From assembly GCA_010027825.1 (NCBI GenBank), contig RGUK01000010.1:1-30811 (forward strand): 30,811 nt of DNA, read 5' to 3'. Position 1 is the stretch's first letter. Each line of letters begins with the position of its first letter. Below the pieces are notes generated by a model, which was given only the letters and a program-made list of their open reading frames with translations, searched no databases and had not been told where the DNA came from. Of this stretch, positions 17,201 to 25,900 are shown in pieces. The stretch is from a bacterium. Its GTDB lineage: Bacteria > Dependentiae > Babeliae > Babeliales > RVW-14. Both the position numbers and the translations under genes were made by a program.

Positions 17201-19749
17201 TTATAACTTCCCCTACAGGTATTACATGGACAACACGTTCAGCAGCTGCAAGTGCATGGGCAGAGGTTAGTTGGAGTCCTGAGCTTGCACTTTTTGTTGC
17301 GGTAAGTAACAATGTTAGTCCATATGTCATGACATCAGCGGATGGAACTACGTGGACAACTCGCTCGGCAGCAGTTGGTGCATGGGCAAGTGTAGCGTGG
17401 AGTCCTGAATTAGGTCTCTTTGCCTCTGTAAGTAACAACACAAGTCCGTATGTGATGACAAGTTCGGACGGACTCACGTGGTCCACGCGGTCAGCACCTG
17501 TTGGTGCGTGGAGCGCTATAGCGTGGAGCTCAGAGTTTAGTTTGTTCGTGATGGTGAGCAACAATACAAGTCCATATGTTGCGACAAGTCCGGACGGAGT
17601 TAATTGGACCACCCGGACGGCACCTGCAAGCGGATGGCTCTCAATAGTATGGAGTCCTGATTTGTCACTGTTTGTTGCATCCTCTAATGGTGCACTCATG
17701 AGTTCTTCAGATGGTGTTACGTGGTCAACGCGAACGGCACCTACGGGCACATGGACGAGCTTGTCATGGAGTCCTGAGTTATCAAGATTTGTGGGTGTGA
17801 GTAACAATGTGTCTCCATACGTGATGAACAGTGCAATTGGGTTACCCGCGAGCAGATCAACTGCGTTGGTGTCTCCAGCATACATCACGGTCACGGAAGG
17901 AAACATTCGTTTAGCGGGCACATTGAATGTGACTGGTGCTGTTACTGCAGCGAACTTGTTCACGACCAATGTCACAGCTTCGACGCTGTTAGCCACGACG
18001 CGTGTGACAGCGACCAACTTATTAGCCACAAACGTGACAGCGGCTAACTTGGTGTACACCAACGTGACGGCTACAAACGTGGTTGCAACAAACTTGACCG
18101 CGTCTAATTTGACCATTTCAAGTTACATAAACACATACGGTAATTTGGTGAATACAACGTCCAACAGCACGGCGATCTCAACGAACATTCGCACAATTGC
18201 GAACCGCACACGTACTTCACGAGCCAATGCGAATAATGCAGTATCCACTTGGACCACGCGAACGGCCACTGCGGCAGCTTACCAAAGCGTGGTGTGGAGT
18301 GCAGAACAAGCACTCTTTGCTGCAGTGAGTGCAAATACTATCAGCACATCGCCTGATGGAATCAACTGGACAACGCGTGCTATGACAACAAGTGCATGGG
18401 CTTCTATAAGTTGGAGTTCAGATTTGGGTTTATTTGTGGCTGTAAGTAACAATACAAGTCCTTATGTGATTACCTCGGCCAATGGTACGACATGGACAAC
18501 GCGAGCAGCTGCAGCTGGTGCATGGGCAAGTGTAGCGTGGAGTCCCGAGCTTGCTCTTTTTGTAGCCGTAAGTAATAATGTCAGTCCATATGTCATGACT
18601 TCCGCGGACGGTACAACATGGACAACACGTGCTGCTGCTGCCAGCGCTTGGAATGCTTTAGCTTGGAGCTCTGAATTAGGTATATTCGTGGCTCTTAGCA
18701 ACAACACCAGTCCATATGCGATGACATCAAACGATGGAATCGTTTGGACGACCCGTTCAGCTCCTGTAGGTGCATGGACAAGTGTGGCATGGAGTTCAGA
18801 GTTATCTTTGTTTGCAACAGTGAGTAACAACACAAGTCCATATGTTGCGACAAGTCCTGACGGAATCAATTGGACAACTAGAGCGGCTTCAGCAGGTGCA
18901 TACTTAGGTATAGCTTGGAGTCCGGATTTGTCTATTTTTGTGGCATGTGCAAGTAATTTATTGGTGAGCTCATCAGATGGTGTTACATGGACGACACGAA
19001 CGTCACCAACGGGAGCGTGGACGAGCTTGTCATGGAGTCCCGAGTTGTCACGATTTGTGGGTGTGAGCAACAATACAAATCCTTACATTATCACCAGTGC
19101 CATAGCGTTGCCTGCCAGCAGATCTACGATCTTGATTTCCCCTGCACATCTTGCGGTCACGGAAGGTAATATGGTCTTGAGCGGCAATCTTACAGTAGGT
19201 TCAATATCGATGTCAGGTGGCCTCCAGGCGACGTTTAACAGCAACACCATTGGTAATATCTTTACAACGGGTGGAAATGTGGGTATTGGTACGACTGCAC
19301 CCAGCAGCACTTTGCAGATCAATGGTAGCTTGGCAAAGACATCAGGAACGTTTGACATCAAGCACCCCTTGGTTCCAGGAAAGCGATTGGTTCATAGTTT
19401 CATTGAAGGGCCTCGTTGCGACCTCATTTACAGAGGCACGGTACAGCTCCAAAACGGCACGGCAACGGTGAACATAGACACACAGTCAGTTGCGTCCCCC
19501 GAGTGTGCTATGACACCTGGTACCTTTGAGGCACTTTGTGCAAACCCAGATGTATACCTGCAAAACAAAAATTCATTTGACAAAGTCAGAGGCACCGTCT
19601 CAGGAAACATTCTCACGATTGTTTCCAACAATGCGGACTCGACCGCAACGGTAAGTTGGATGATTATCGCCGAAAGAATAGACCCCGATGTTAAGATGTG
19701 GAACCGCACAAACAGTGACGGCTTCTTGGTTACTGAATATGGGGTTTAG
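8248..19749 (+). CDS. Giant modular fibre-like protein 1
   Basis: A 3833-aa repetitive protein, probably a virion surface fibre (inference from architecture). Residues 1-190 form a non-repetitive N-terminal domain shared with the next gene. Long Thr/Ser/Ala/Asn/Val/Gly shafts follow, with few charged residues. They are broken by motifs of the GNVGINTTAPQFTLDV type at about residues 262 (degenerate), 307, 1055, 1275, 1744, 1805, 2377, 2776, 2836 and near 3675. Such motifs are common in tail fibres and surface proteins of phages, marine viruses and bacteria. Three seven-repeat beta-propeller blocks lie at 1879-2180, 2910-3198 and 3332-3620. Residues 3702-3833 are a C-terminal tip domain. No signal peptide or membrane segment was seen. 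The start is ATG 8248; an in-frame GTG at 8245 is less likely. TAG at 19747-19749. Confidence 0.9.
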   Translation: MSGPYTNENAIVYETQVVITGTSASSSSTGGLIVSGGLSTKDTYITGHVSVNEVNITPNLNDIIYEQQEILQNNIHGLTDIQGFTFDNTIATAFKAHVTVNVSTADPKTALWELNGVYLNSGWTLTSRFTGDLTGVNFALKDTAGIGQMQYTNNNATGTTTIRYRATTNAPAGTNPLSFSGTVLLNTSGNYIPNNLVYANTKDTLATSDITYNPNKFTIGGNSTVVIENGNTFTNYSQGGALTVMGDASVAKTLVVKDQIGVGVTSPNYALDISGDINFTGELYQNGQPYVSSLWGQNGNDIFYTRGNLGINTTAPTAGIDVNGNARVTGAFTAGSIAATNANVTNITTGAINATSANISTVSAGNVYISGDLNVLANVNTVNMTVSNLSDTNMTVTSVIVTNTATGGSISANSGSFTTLTASNIIASGITAGSVTATSGTIGNVTSTNVTTGALNTTALTSSSIMSNSVTTGTMVFSSATGINLTLTNLTSGSVTTTSITSTNAVITSATVTNVSATNLTAGNMRVTGAVSAPSVSATNVTSTNVFATNVTGANLSFMSGTIGNAVFTNLTSGGVSASSISAAQVSATNVSASNTIFTSATGGDLRLTGGFTVGNVRSTNISAGSFVTASATATNIEFTSATGSGAYLGDVTAGNVISRGLVSTGTVLAREGGFTNATATTVIVSGSITTGSIVVNSTLTTLSINATTGNYTNVSTASLVSTTATIGSISGTTSSIGSILVTNGTITNLMSTNVTAGSIVASGTVSAANVYVGSLLSTSNVSASSFTTANVVSTNVSANNVVSTSVSAGSIAASGSVSTANLTSTNATIAQLQFTNASASTMVLSTGLTTGSLAATTVTTANVAAGAATIANLQATGFTASNASVTNISVGSVNVGTSISAQNVIATNVTATNAFITTGTVTNLASTTITASNVAASNVTASNVLATSASVGNAVFTGVSASNVNVSGGITSGVLFATSGTFSTVTTTQLSATTITASNVSLSGSIAATNLTASSATVTNAQFTGVSAGTLTVTSLLAATGNSNTLGSVYTTGGNVGIATTSPAYRLDVTGSARFSTGLTTGTLTVNTSISGASLAAGTASIANASVSTLTAGILAVSGSISAGSIAASALQTTSLTATNAVVTNITSTTLNLTGGMSTGTLQVSNLADIANLQATRATVSNVIATTGVTAGTLNATVGTFTTVTSTVVAATTLTGGNVSLSGNLVVAGTLTTVNVTTTNLIDTNVSAGSIFIDTALSAMGNSNTVGSIFTTGGNVGINTTAPQFTLDVTGTARLSTGLTTGTLTANTSVSTGTVSASSATFGTLAATNVSAGTLSVGSITAGTVLASTSVSTGTLTATSGVYTNVTATSVSASSVTTGTLLASTASSANVSVLNVSAGNITATGVTASNLNVTTGMTAGTLNVTSQFTSANARFTNSTITTLRATDITTSTLVATSATLWALTATSLTSTNVIATNVSATNLQFTNATATSLTLTGLSTGTLSATTSVSTGSIQAGSATIPNFAFTNATGTTLVMTTGMTTGTLLATTSVSTSSLSASTATLGNVQVTGSMTAGSITATTGTFVSLVASTNLSASSIVATTVTAANINITGITSTNVSATAVTAGTLLATTSVSTANVIATNATLASVFVTNATASNVVIATGLTVSSTLSASTVTTGTLSASTATIANAVFSTMATTSTLNASGMTVGSINFTGNLFQNGSPYISSQWTSGTGGNLTYTTGNVGINTTAPQFTLDVNGSARISSGITVGNLNFTGSLFQNGVPYSATSQWGDISGGIAYTAGNVGILTTTPAATLDVSGGMRVTGNLTAGNVVLTNYINSYGNMVFTTSGTTTVTTNVRSLANRSRTSRANATAAVSTWNTRASPVDNFWTSIVWSPELSRFVVVASTGTGNRVMTSPDGITWTTRASAANNGWSAIAWSPELSLFVAVATSGTGNRVMTSPDGITWTTRASAADNDWRAIVWNPELSLFVAVASTGTGNRVMTSPDGITWTTRASAADNQWFSVTWSPELSLFVVVSNTGTGNRVMTSSNGLDWTTRASAADNGWFDVTWSPELGLFVAVSSTGVMTSANGITWTTRTAAANNQWNAIAWSPELSLFVVVSDTGTGNRVMTSSNGLNWTTRASAADSEWTTIAWSPELSRFVVVSYAGSIMTSQIALPAARSTILASPAYITVTEGNVNLAGNLTVSNLVLTTGLTTGTLLATTSVSSANVAAANATVTNAVITSLTTANVSVSGTLSSANLIATTSVSTANLSAGFVTTANLLATGITAGTIRATTGTFTTATMTNLVSTAITGGSLSLSGSLTVSGTLTITNITTTNLVDTNMSVGSMFVGSSLSVSGNSNTIGSIFLTGGNVGINTTSPQFALDVAGTGNFTNVISTGFTAAGAVITSADVTNLSTANLSMSNFTVGSLVATSTLSAGSLAGTASTIAGAVFTNVTSTNLVIATGFTTATLNISGSATASSLNVTNAVATNVSATNLSSSTVSAGTLVATSATVNSLVATTASFTTGSFTTASGSTLVATTISAGTLAATSLTAGTLAATDATFATVLVTSFSSSNAAITGLTAGNLAATTATLGSVVATAASFTTLTGTTASFTTASTANLSAGTGSIGSLQVAQVTASNILFTQATASSLFSASISAGTVSATTVTTGTMNALDASFTRVTQSSAVITAATIGNINVTNVTASGISITQATVGTLAVSNLTVSSGLTLTTGFSAPNVNITGQLYQNGSLLSFGWGSDTSGNTFYTSGNVGINTTSPQFALDVSGGARFTGGMTVGNLNYTGSLTVNGTPISGSPWVSSGADISYTRGNVGIGTLSPTTTLDVSGDARVSGTLSAGNAVLTGYINTYGNTVFTTSGTTAFASNIESLSYRMRTSRANATAAVSTWTTRTAAASDWQSIAWSPDLSLFAAVSSTMIMTSPDGINWSTRTMTASAWSSVCWSSELGLFVAVSNNTSPYVITSPTGITWTTRSAAASAWAEVSWSPELALFVAVSNNVSPYVMTSADGTTWTTRSAAVGAWASVAWSPELGLFASVSNNTSPYVMTSSDGLTWSTRSAPVGAWSAIAWSSEFSLFVMVSNNTSPYVATSPDGVNWTTRTAPASGWLSIVWSPDLSLFVASSNGALMSSSDGVTWSTRTAPTGTWTSLSWSPELSRFVGVSNNVSPYVMNSAIGLPASRSTALVSPAYITVTEGNIRLAGTLNVTGAVTAANLFTTNVTASTLLATTRVTATNLLATNVTAANLVYTNVTATNVVATNLTASNLTISSYINTYGNLVNTTSNSTAISTNIRTIANRTRTSRANANNAVSTWTTRTATAAAYQSVVWSAEQALFAAVSANTISTSPDGINWTTRAMTTSAWASISWSSDLGLFVAVSNNTSPYVITSANGTTWTTRAAAAGAWASVAWSPELALFVAVSNNVSPYVMTSADGTTWTTRAAAASAWNALAWSSELGIFVALSNNTSPYAMTSNDGIVWTTRSAPVGAWTSVAWSSELSLFATVSNNTSPYVATSPDGINWTTRAASAGAYLGIAWSPDLSIFVACASNLLVSSSDGVTWTTRTSPTGAWTSLSWSPELSRFVGVSNNTNPYIITSAIALPASRSTILISPAHLAVTEGNMVLSGNLTVGSISMSGGLQATFNSNTIGNIFTTGGNVGIGTTAPSSTLQINGSLAKTSGTFDIKHPLVPGKRLVHSFIEGPRCDLIYRGTVQLQNGTATVNIDTQSVASPECAMTPGTFEALCANPDVYLQNKNSFDKVRGTVSGNILTIVSNNADSTATVSWMIIAERIDPDVKMWNRTNSDGFLVTEYGV
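9166..13881 (+). repeat. Low-complexity shaft with spaced GNVGI motifs
   Basis: This stretch encodes about 1570 residues of degenerate units such as ATNVTAGTL and SNVLATSAS, with a hydrophobic residue recurring about every five positions and N-V-T/N-V-S triplets throughout. GNVGI-type motifs interrupt it at residues 307, 1055, 1275, 1744 and 1805. Modules around the motifs repeat as well: SGNSNTIGSIFTTGG before several of them, and NFTGSLFQNGVPY between closely spaced pairs. The pattern fits an extended beta-rich, possibly trimeric fibre shaft, but no structural family could be assigned. Confidence 0.7.
13882..14787 (+). repeat. Seven-repeat beta-propeller block 1 (WSPELSLFV family)
   Basis: Exactly seven repeats of about 38-44 residues with consensus WTTR-ASAADN-x-W, WSPELSLFVAVS, GTGNRVMTSPDGIT. 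The DGIT-W turn resembles an Asp-box (S-x-D-x-G-x-x-W) but is one residue shorter. The first unit begins VSTWNTR; the seventh ends SQIALPA instead of DGIT, so the N-terminal strand could close the ring. The module is preceded by a YINSYGN segment and RTSRANATA, and followed by SPAYITVTEGN. A seven-bladed fold is inferred from the repeat count. Confidence 0.85.
16975..17841 (+). repeat. Seven-repeat beta-propeller block 2
   Basis: Seven repeats of the WSPELSLFV family, here with the SNNTSPYVMTS loop variant instead of GTGNRVMTS. Flanks match block 1: INTYGNTVFTTSGTT and RTSRANATAAVSTW before, LPASRSTALVSPAYITVTEG after. The last blade again has ELSRFV rather than ELSLFV. It is closest to block 3. 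Confidence 0.85.
18241..19107 (+). repeat. Seven-repeat beta-propeller block 3
   Basis: Seven repeats corresponding one by one to block 2: blade 2 in both has the variant M-T-x-S-A-W and VITS, blade 3 has SNNVSPYVMTSADGTT, blade 5 has YVATSPDG, and blade 6 is the short, SSSDGVT-ending form. The same flanking modules are present. A whole-block duplication is the simplest origin. Confidence 0.85.
19351..19746 (+). other. C-terminal tip domain of giant protein 1
   Basis: Residues 3702-3833 are non-repetitive and begin FDIKHPLVPGKRLVHSFIEG, then a YRGTVQLQNGTATVNI strand pair. This F-x-I-x-HP...L-x-H...EGP...Y-x-G arrangement is known from the C-termini of fibre and surface proteins that carry GNVGI repeats. 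In many relatives a peptidase S74 chaperone domain follows or replaces it; here the protein simply ends with SDGFLVTEYGV and I see no S74 Ser/Asp motif. Confidence 0.65.
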
Positions 19750-19909
19750 CGTACACACGAATTGGTACACATATAATCACTTTAATTTAGTGTAAATTTA
19801 CACAAATTACACTAAATACACGCACTTACACACGCACATAGTGTGTGTACACACTAAATTAATTACTATTGAAATCCATGTAATAATTATCCTTGTAATA
19901 ATTATAACA
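19750..19909. promoter_or_regulatory. Intergenic region with nested dyads between the giant genes
   Basis: The 160 AT-rich bases contain an inverted repeat, TAATTTAGTGT (19783-19793) with ACACTAAATTA (19851-19861), and a 12-base palindrome GTGTGTACACAC between its arms. TAAATTAATTAC and then ATTATAACA directly before the ATG of giant gene 2 look like the promoter elements seen upstream of other genes here. It probably ends gene 1 transcription and starts gene 2 transcription; this is inference. Confidence 0.5.
19786..19816 (+). terminator. Perfect 10-bp hairpin after giant gene 1
   Basis: TTTAGTGTAA (19786-19795) and TTACACTAAA (19807-19816) are exact reverse complements around an 11-base loop, 37 bases after the stop codon. 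Hairpins mark transcript 3' ends in some NCLDVs. A nested 14-base palindrome, GTGTAAATTTACAC, overlaps the left arm and loop. Could instead be an operator-like site. Confidence 0.4.
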
Positions 19910-22900
19910 ATGTCATATAATCGTGACGCTTTAGTAATAAAGACGCACGTGCGTATTAAGGACACGTCGCCATCGGGTGCTTCAAGTGGTGGTTTGGTGG
20001 TAGCGGGTTCTATTGCTACTGCGAATACGGACATCACGGGCGAGGTATCAGTAAATGACACTAAAATGACACCTAACAAGGACGATATTGTATACGAGCG
20101 TGAGTACACGGTGCCCCCTAATCAAAACGCATGGGTGAATGTTCCAGGATTTTCGTTTGACAGTTCACGTACAAGATCGTTTCAGGCAAATGTCAAAGCA
20201 AACACACCAACAGCAAGTACGCTTTATGAGCTAAATGGTTTATACAAGGCTACAGGATGGGCATTTAACTATACATTTACAGGTGATCTCCTTCCGCTGC
20301 AGTTTGCGGTGGTGGACTTTAGCGGGGTTGGGCAAGTCCAGGTAAAAAATCCGTCAGCCGATCAAGTCGAGCTCCGTTTTAGGGCTGCCACAACAGCAAT
20401 AAAGGACACTACACCTATTGTGGAGACCGTAGGTCTCATTACGGGTGGAAACTCACGTTTTTCTACGGGGGCATTCATCATAGCTACGGCAACAGGTGGT
20501 TTAGAGAGTACCCCTGGTACTTTGCAGTTTGACAAGAACTCATTCAAGATCACAACGCCTATGGAGGTCAATAGCCAGTCAACAGTAACGGGTACGGCTG
20601 GAGCGGCATTGCAAGTTGGAGGTGGAGTGTCTGTGGCCAAGGGTGTAAGAACAAATGTTCTTGCCGTTGGGGCAACACGTGCCAACACGGCACTCAATGT
20701 ACAAGGTGACATTCACTTTACGGAAGAGTTCTTGCAAGATCGGTTACCATTTGACAAAAGTTTGTTTGAGCAATCTGGAGGGAATATCTTCTACAACACC
20801 GCAGGAAATGTGGGTATTCGCACCACAGCTCCTACGACCAGCTTTGATGTAGTTGGCACTGGTAAGGTGAGTGGGGCTGTGACGCTTGGTAATATATTTT
20901 CGTCTAATGTCAAGTCTGCAGGAATAACAGCGGGCTCTGTACATGTTACAGGTAGGCTTACAGGTAGTACGCTTACAATGGGAAATGTTGTGACGGCGGA
21001 TACCTTGGCGGTTGGAGGAACGCTTGTGGCTGCAAGTGTGGCCGCCCTTAATGTTATTGACACGCGTGTGACAACGGGAAATCTAAACTTTACAACGGCG
21101 CAGGTTAATGACATAGCTTTTAAAAACGCACATATTCCTCTTACTACCATTGGAACGGCAGATGTTACAAATGTTTCTACCGTGAATGTGAGCTTGGATA
21201 ATGTAATGTCCACTAATATAAACGTGTCTGGAGGTGTCACTGCATCAGCGGTGCGTTCACAATCAACAACAACGGACACCTTGAACACGAACACATCTAA
21301 TACGCAATTTTTACAAGTTACACAGACTATTTCAGGTGGAGACATACGCAATGCACTGGGTATCACGGACGCTGTAAATGCGAATGTGAGTACCCTTGTC
21401 AGCGGAGACATACGTGTGCTAGATAATGCACAATCCGAACGTCTTTTTGCGAACACAGTTGATGTTACTGATACCATTGTTAGTTCCGCAAATATACATA
21501 CTGTGGTCACCCCAATATTCCATTTCACGAGCGGGTCCACAGGTTCACTCACATCAAACACGGTGCGTGGTACAAGCTTACAAACTGGAAATGTACAAAA
21601 TGACACTGCCGTGACTGTGGGTAATTTACAGAGTACAAGTATATCCACGGGCCCATTGACGGCTGCAGTTTCTACAACAGCCGCGAATTTGCGTTCAAAC
21701 ATCATTTTGGGAGATCATCTCACAGCCCAGTCCGTGGACGCTAACAACACGTTGGTAGCAGACCAGGTCAATGCATCCCAGGACGCACGTGTGGGGCAGT
21801 TGACCTTAAGTACGCTTACAAATTCTTCAACTATGACTGGTGGAATCATGCAGGTATCAGGGGACATCAATGCCGGCAACATTCGATCTTCAACAGTGTC
21901 GACGGACATGCTTACCACACGAAACATCGAGTTGACAAATGTGTCTACGAGCACAATCCGTCAAGACACTGTCACGACAGGAAGTCTTCAGGTCAATTTT
22001 AGTGCATCCATCGCTACGGTGAATGCAAACAATGCCACACACACGCAAACCACCATGACAAATTTGGCCGCAACAGGACTCACAACGCCCAATTTTGTTG
22101 TGCCAGGCAGTTTGACACTAACGAACGTAGGTGCTGCAAGTGTGTCGGGTACTAACTTGGTTTTGGGTACGTCAAACGTGTCCGGCATGGCTTTGACAAC
22201 GGGTACATTTGGTAATTTAGCAGGCGGGCAGGTGGTTTCAGGAACCATTCGTTCAACAAATGCAACAGTGTCCAATATGCAAACGGGACAGCTTTCCACA
22301 AGCACGGTGTCAGCTTCTGATGGGGTGTTAGCGGCAAACGTCTTTGCGACAAGCTCTATTGCCGCGGGTGATTCAGGTGTATTTTCGGGTACGATAGGTC
22401 AATTGATTGCAACAGATGCAAGGGGTGTGTCCTCTGTACTTGGTGGTGCCATTACAGCTAACAATGTTGTTGTTTCTTCGACCGTGTCTACAGGAACACT
22501 TGGCGCAAGCACCTCGACGTTAGCAAGTGCACGCGTTGGGTCGGTTGTATCGGATACATTACACGTTCCTGGCACAATTGGTGCTGATACCATCCTTGTG
22601 GACACCATCTCCTCGAGTTCATTAAGCGGTGCATCAAATGCTACTATTGGCAATTTGGTGTCTGTAACGGCCACCGTTGGCAATTATTTAGGTACATCTA
22701 TTTCGACCGGTCAATTAGGTGTACAACAGGCTACCTTGAGCAATTTGGTGGGGGCTAGCGCAAGTGTAACAAACGCGGTCATTCCGGGTGTATCAACGGG
22801 AACGTTGACAGCCAATGTCACTGTTGGAGGCGTTGCGGGGTTGTCATCGCAATTCACGACGTTGGCGTCTGTAAAGGTATCCACAACAAATATAACGGGC

Positions 22901-25900
22901 GGGTCTTTATCGGCATCGGGCACATTAAGCACCGAGAGTCTTGCCACAGGAGACACGACTATAGGAACCTTGGCTAACACGCGTACCACAGCGGGGACAG
23001 TGGTTGTTTCAACGTTAATCACCACTTCCACAGCAACAATGGGCAGTATCACAGTTACTTCTTCCGGCAATGTGGGTATCAGCGCGACGGCTCCCCAATT
23101 TACATTAGATGTTTCGGGCACGGCTCGAATCTCTGAAGGGGTTTCAACAGGCACTGTAATTGCAACAAATGTGACGACAACAAATGCGGTTGTAACGGGT
23201 CAAACTACTTTGGATAGTGCACTTTTTAGTGTTGCTTCTGTGACGGGTGGTTTAGTAAATGGCACTGTAGCCTCAGTTGCATCGGTTATTACTCCTGTAG
23301 CCGTCGCTTCTACGGCAAGTGCCACAAGCGGTGTACTTAGCGCTATTACTGGAACGTCTGGATGCGTTAGCAACACATTGGTTACACCCAACGTGGTGGT
23401 GAGCGGTAGTATGGGTGCGTCAAATTTGATTGCGTCAACAACGAGTGTATTGTTTACACTAACAACAACTAATATGACTGCTCCAAGTGTAATCGTGCCA
23501 ACGGCGACCTTTGATACGATGTCTTCAACTTTGTTATCTGCAAGTACCATCACAGGTGGATCCATGAGTATTTCAGGAAATGTCAACATTGCAGGCGGTC
23601 TAATTGTGGGTACAATTACAGCTGCTAACCTGAAGAACACCAATGTCACTGCTGGAACCGCAAATGTAGGACAATTGATTGCGATTGGGGGTACAAACAC
23701 CATTGGGTCTATTACAACAACGGCAGGCAATGTGGGCATCAACACCACTGCACCGGCATTTGCCCTCGACGTCCCAGGCACAGCACGTGTGACCACGGGT
23801 GTGACTACAAGTACCTTAACTGCAACTGGTGTCAGCACTGGAACACTTTTTGGTGGCACGGCGGCGGTAGCAAATGTGTTTGGTACAACCGTTTCTGCTG
23901 GATCGGTGTTAGTTAGCGCTGCTTCGACCGGGTTCACTTCACTGTTAGCGACGACTTCTATTAATACTGGGTCAGTTGGCGCTGCTCTTGCGCAACATTC
24001 CACAATTTCTGTTACAGGAGTTTCAGCCGGTTCGGTGACACTTCAATCACTTGCAGCGGACACACTTGTGTCTTCGTCTAATTTGGTGGCGACGAGTGCG
24101 TTGACTGCCACACGTGTCAATGCATCCACACTTGCCACATCCACGGCAGCAAATATTTCATCTGCAACAGTGAATGCAGCAATTGCGACAGACACCGTGG
24201 TGTCTTCAGGTTTAGTGACGGACGCTCAAACGGTGTCACTGAGGGCAACGGACATAAGCGCTCAAGGTGTCAATTCTTCTACCACGGGTGTGACCAATGT
24301 TTTAGGGACAAGCGGTAGTTTTTCTAACGTAGCCGCGGGACTTCTTACGACAGGTAATGTAAGTGCTACAAACTTACAGGATGGAAATCTGTTAACCTCG
24401 ACAGTAGTTGTTGGAACGGTGGCCTCGACTGTAGTGTCCACGGCGAATGTGATAACGACGAGTGGTATGACGATTGGTAATTTGGCATTTACATCAGGCA
24501 CGGGTTTGACGGCAAGTGTTTCAAGTGCAAGGGCTGGGGTGGTTGCAGCGACGGGGGGTATATCTACAGCAAATGTAGCAGCGACAACGGCGAATTTGGT
24601 TGGTTTACAAACCACGAGTGCAAGTGTCATTGGTTTTGCTGCTACATCAGGGTCGCTTACAACAGCCAACGCAACGTCTGTGACGGCTGGTGTGTTACAG
24701 GGTAATACACAAGTGTCATTTGGGAGTGCACGTGCGGGGACGGTGTCATCGGCGACGTTGTTTGTCACGGGTCTTTCAGCGGATGCATTGCTAGCGTCGA
24801 CGAGTGTGTCAACGGGTACAGTTTCAGCGAATTCTAATAATACAATTGGTTCATTGGTGGCAAGCACCTTTACGATTACAAGTGGTAATGTTGGAAATGT
24901 GCAAGCAACAAGTGTAAGTGTTGTGGCAAGTTCGGTGACTGCGGGAACAGTGCTTGCTGGGACTTTGAATGCGCCCAACGCGGCATTTACGAACGTATCT
25001 GCAGGAACTATTACAGCGAACACTGTGAATGCGGTGAATATCAATTTTGGTAGTTTGTCAAGTAACGGTGTTGCGTATTCAGCTTCACAGTGGACTACGA
25101 CAGCTGCAAACATTTTTTACACAGCAGGAAATGTGGGTATCAACACGACGGCTCCACAATTTACGCTTGACCTCGCAGGCACTGCACGTGTGAGCTCAGG
25201 ATTGACGACGGGCAATGTAAATTTCACGGGATCGATTACACAAAACGGGGTGCCATTTGCATCGGCCAAGTGGGTGACGTCAGGGACATCGCTGTTTAAT
25301 TCGGCGGGTAATGTGGCCATTGGTACTTCCACGGCTTCGGTTGCATTGGATGTCTCTGGGGGTGTACGGGTTACAAACGCGGTTACAGCGGCTAATGTTG
25401 TTGTTACAGGGTATATTAATACATATGGAAACACTGTACATACAACTGCGGGTACGGCGTACACGGTCAATTTACAGACATTGTCTAATCGTGCGCGTAC
25501 GTCACGAGCTACCGCTAACAATGCGGTGTCTAGTTGGACCACACGTGCAAGCGCTGCTAGCAATACATGGTCAGGTGTTGTGTGGAGTCCTGAACTTGGT
25601 CTTTTTGTGGCGGTTTCAAGTTCTGGAACAAGTGACGGTGTAATGACGAGTCCAGATGGTATCAATTGGACTACGCGTGCAACCGCTACTAATCCATGGA
25701 ACGCGATAGCGTGGAGTTCCGAATTGTCGCTTTTTGTTGCTGTTGCGGATCAAGGTACAGGAAATGACAGGGTGATGACGTCTCCAGACGGTATCAATTG
25801 GACCACCCGAGCAGGTCTTTCAGGCACTCAATGGTGCAGCGTAGTGTGGAGTCCTGAACTTTCCCTTTTTGTGGCTGTTGCATATACGGGAAACGTACGT

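Noticed and set aside
8248..19749. A phage or bacterial origin because of tail-fibre-like repeats
   Set aside because: The neighbouring capsid protein and D5 primase-helicase are of NCLDV type, leaders are AT-rich without consistent ribosome binding sites, and these repeats are known across several kingdoms of viruses and bacteria.
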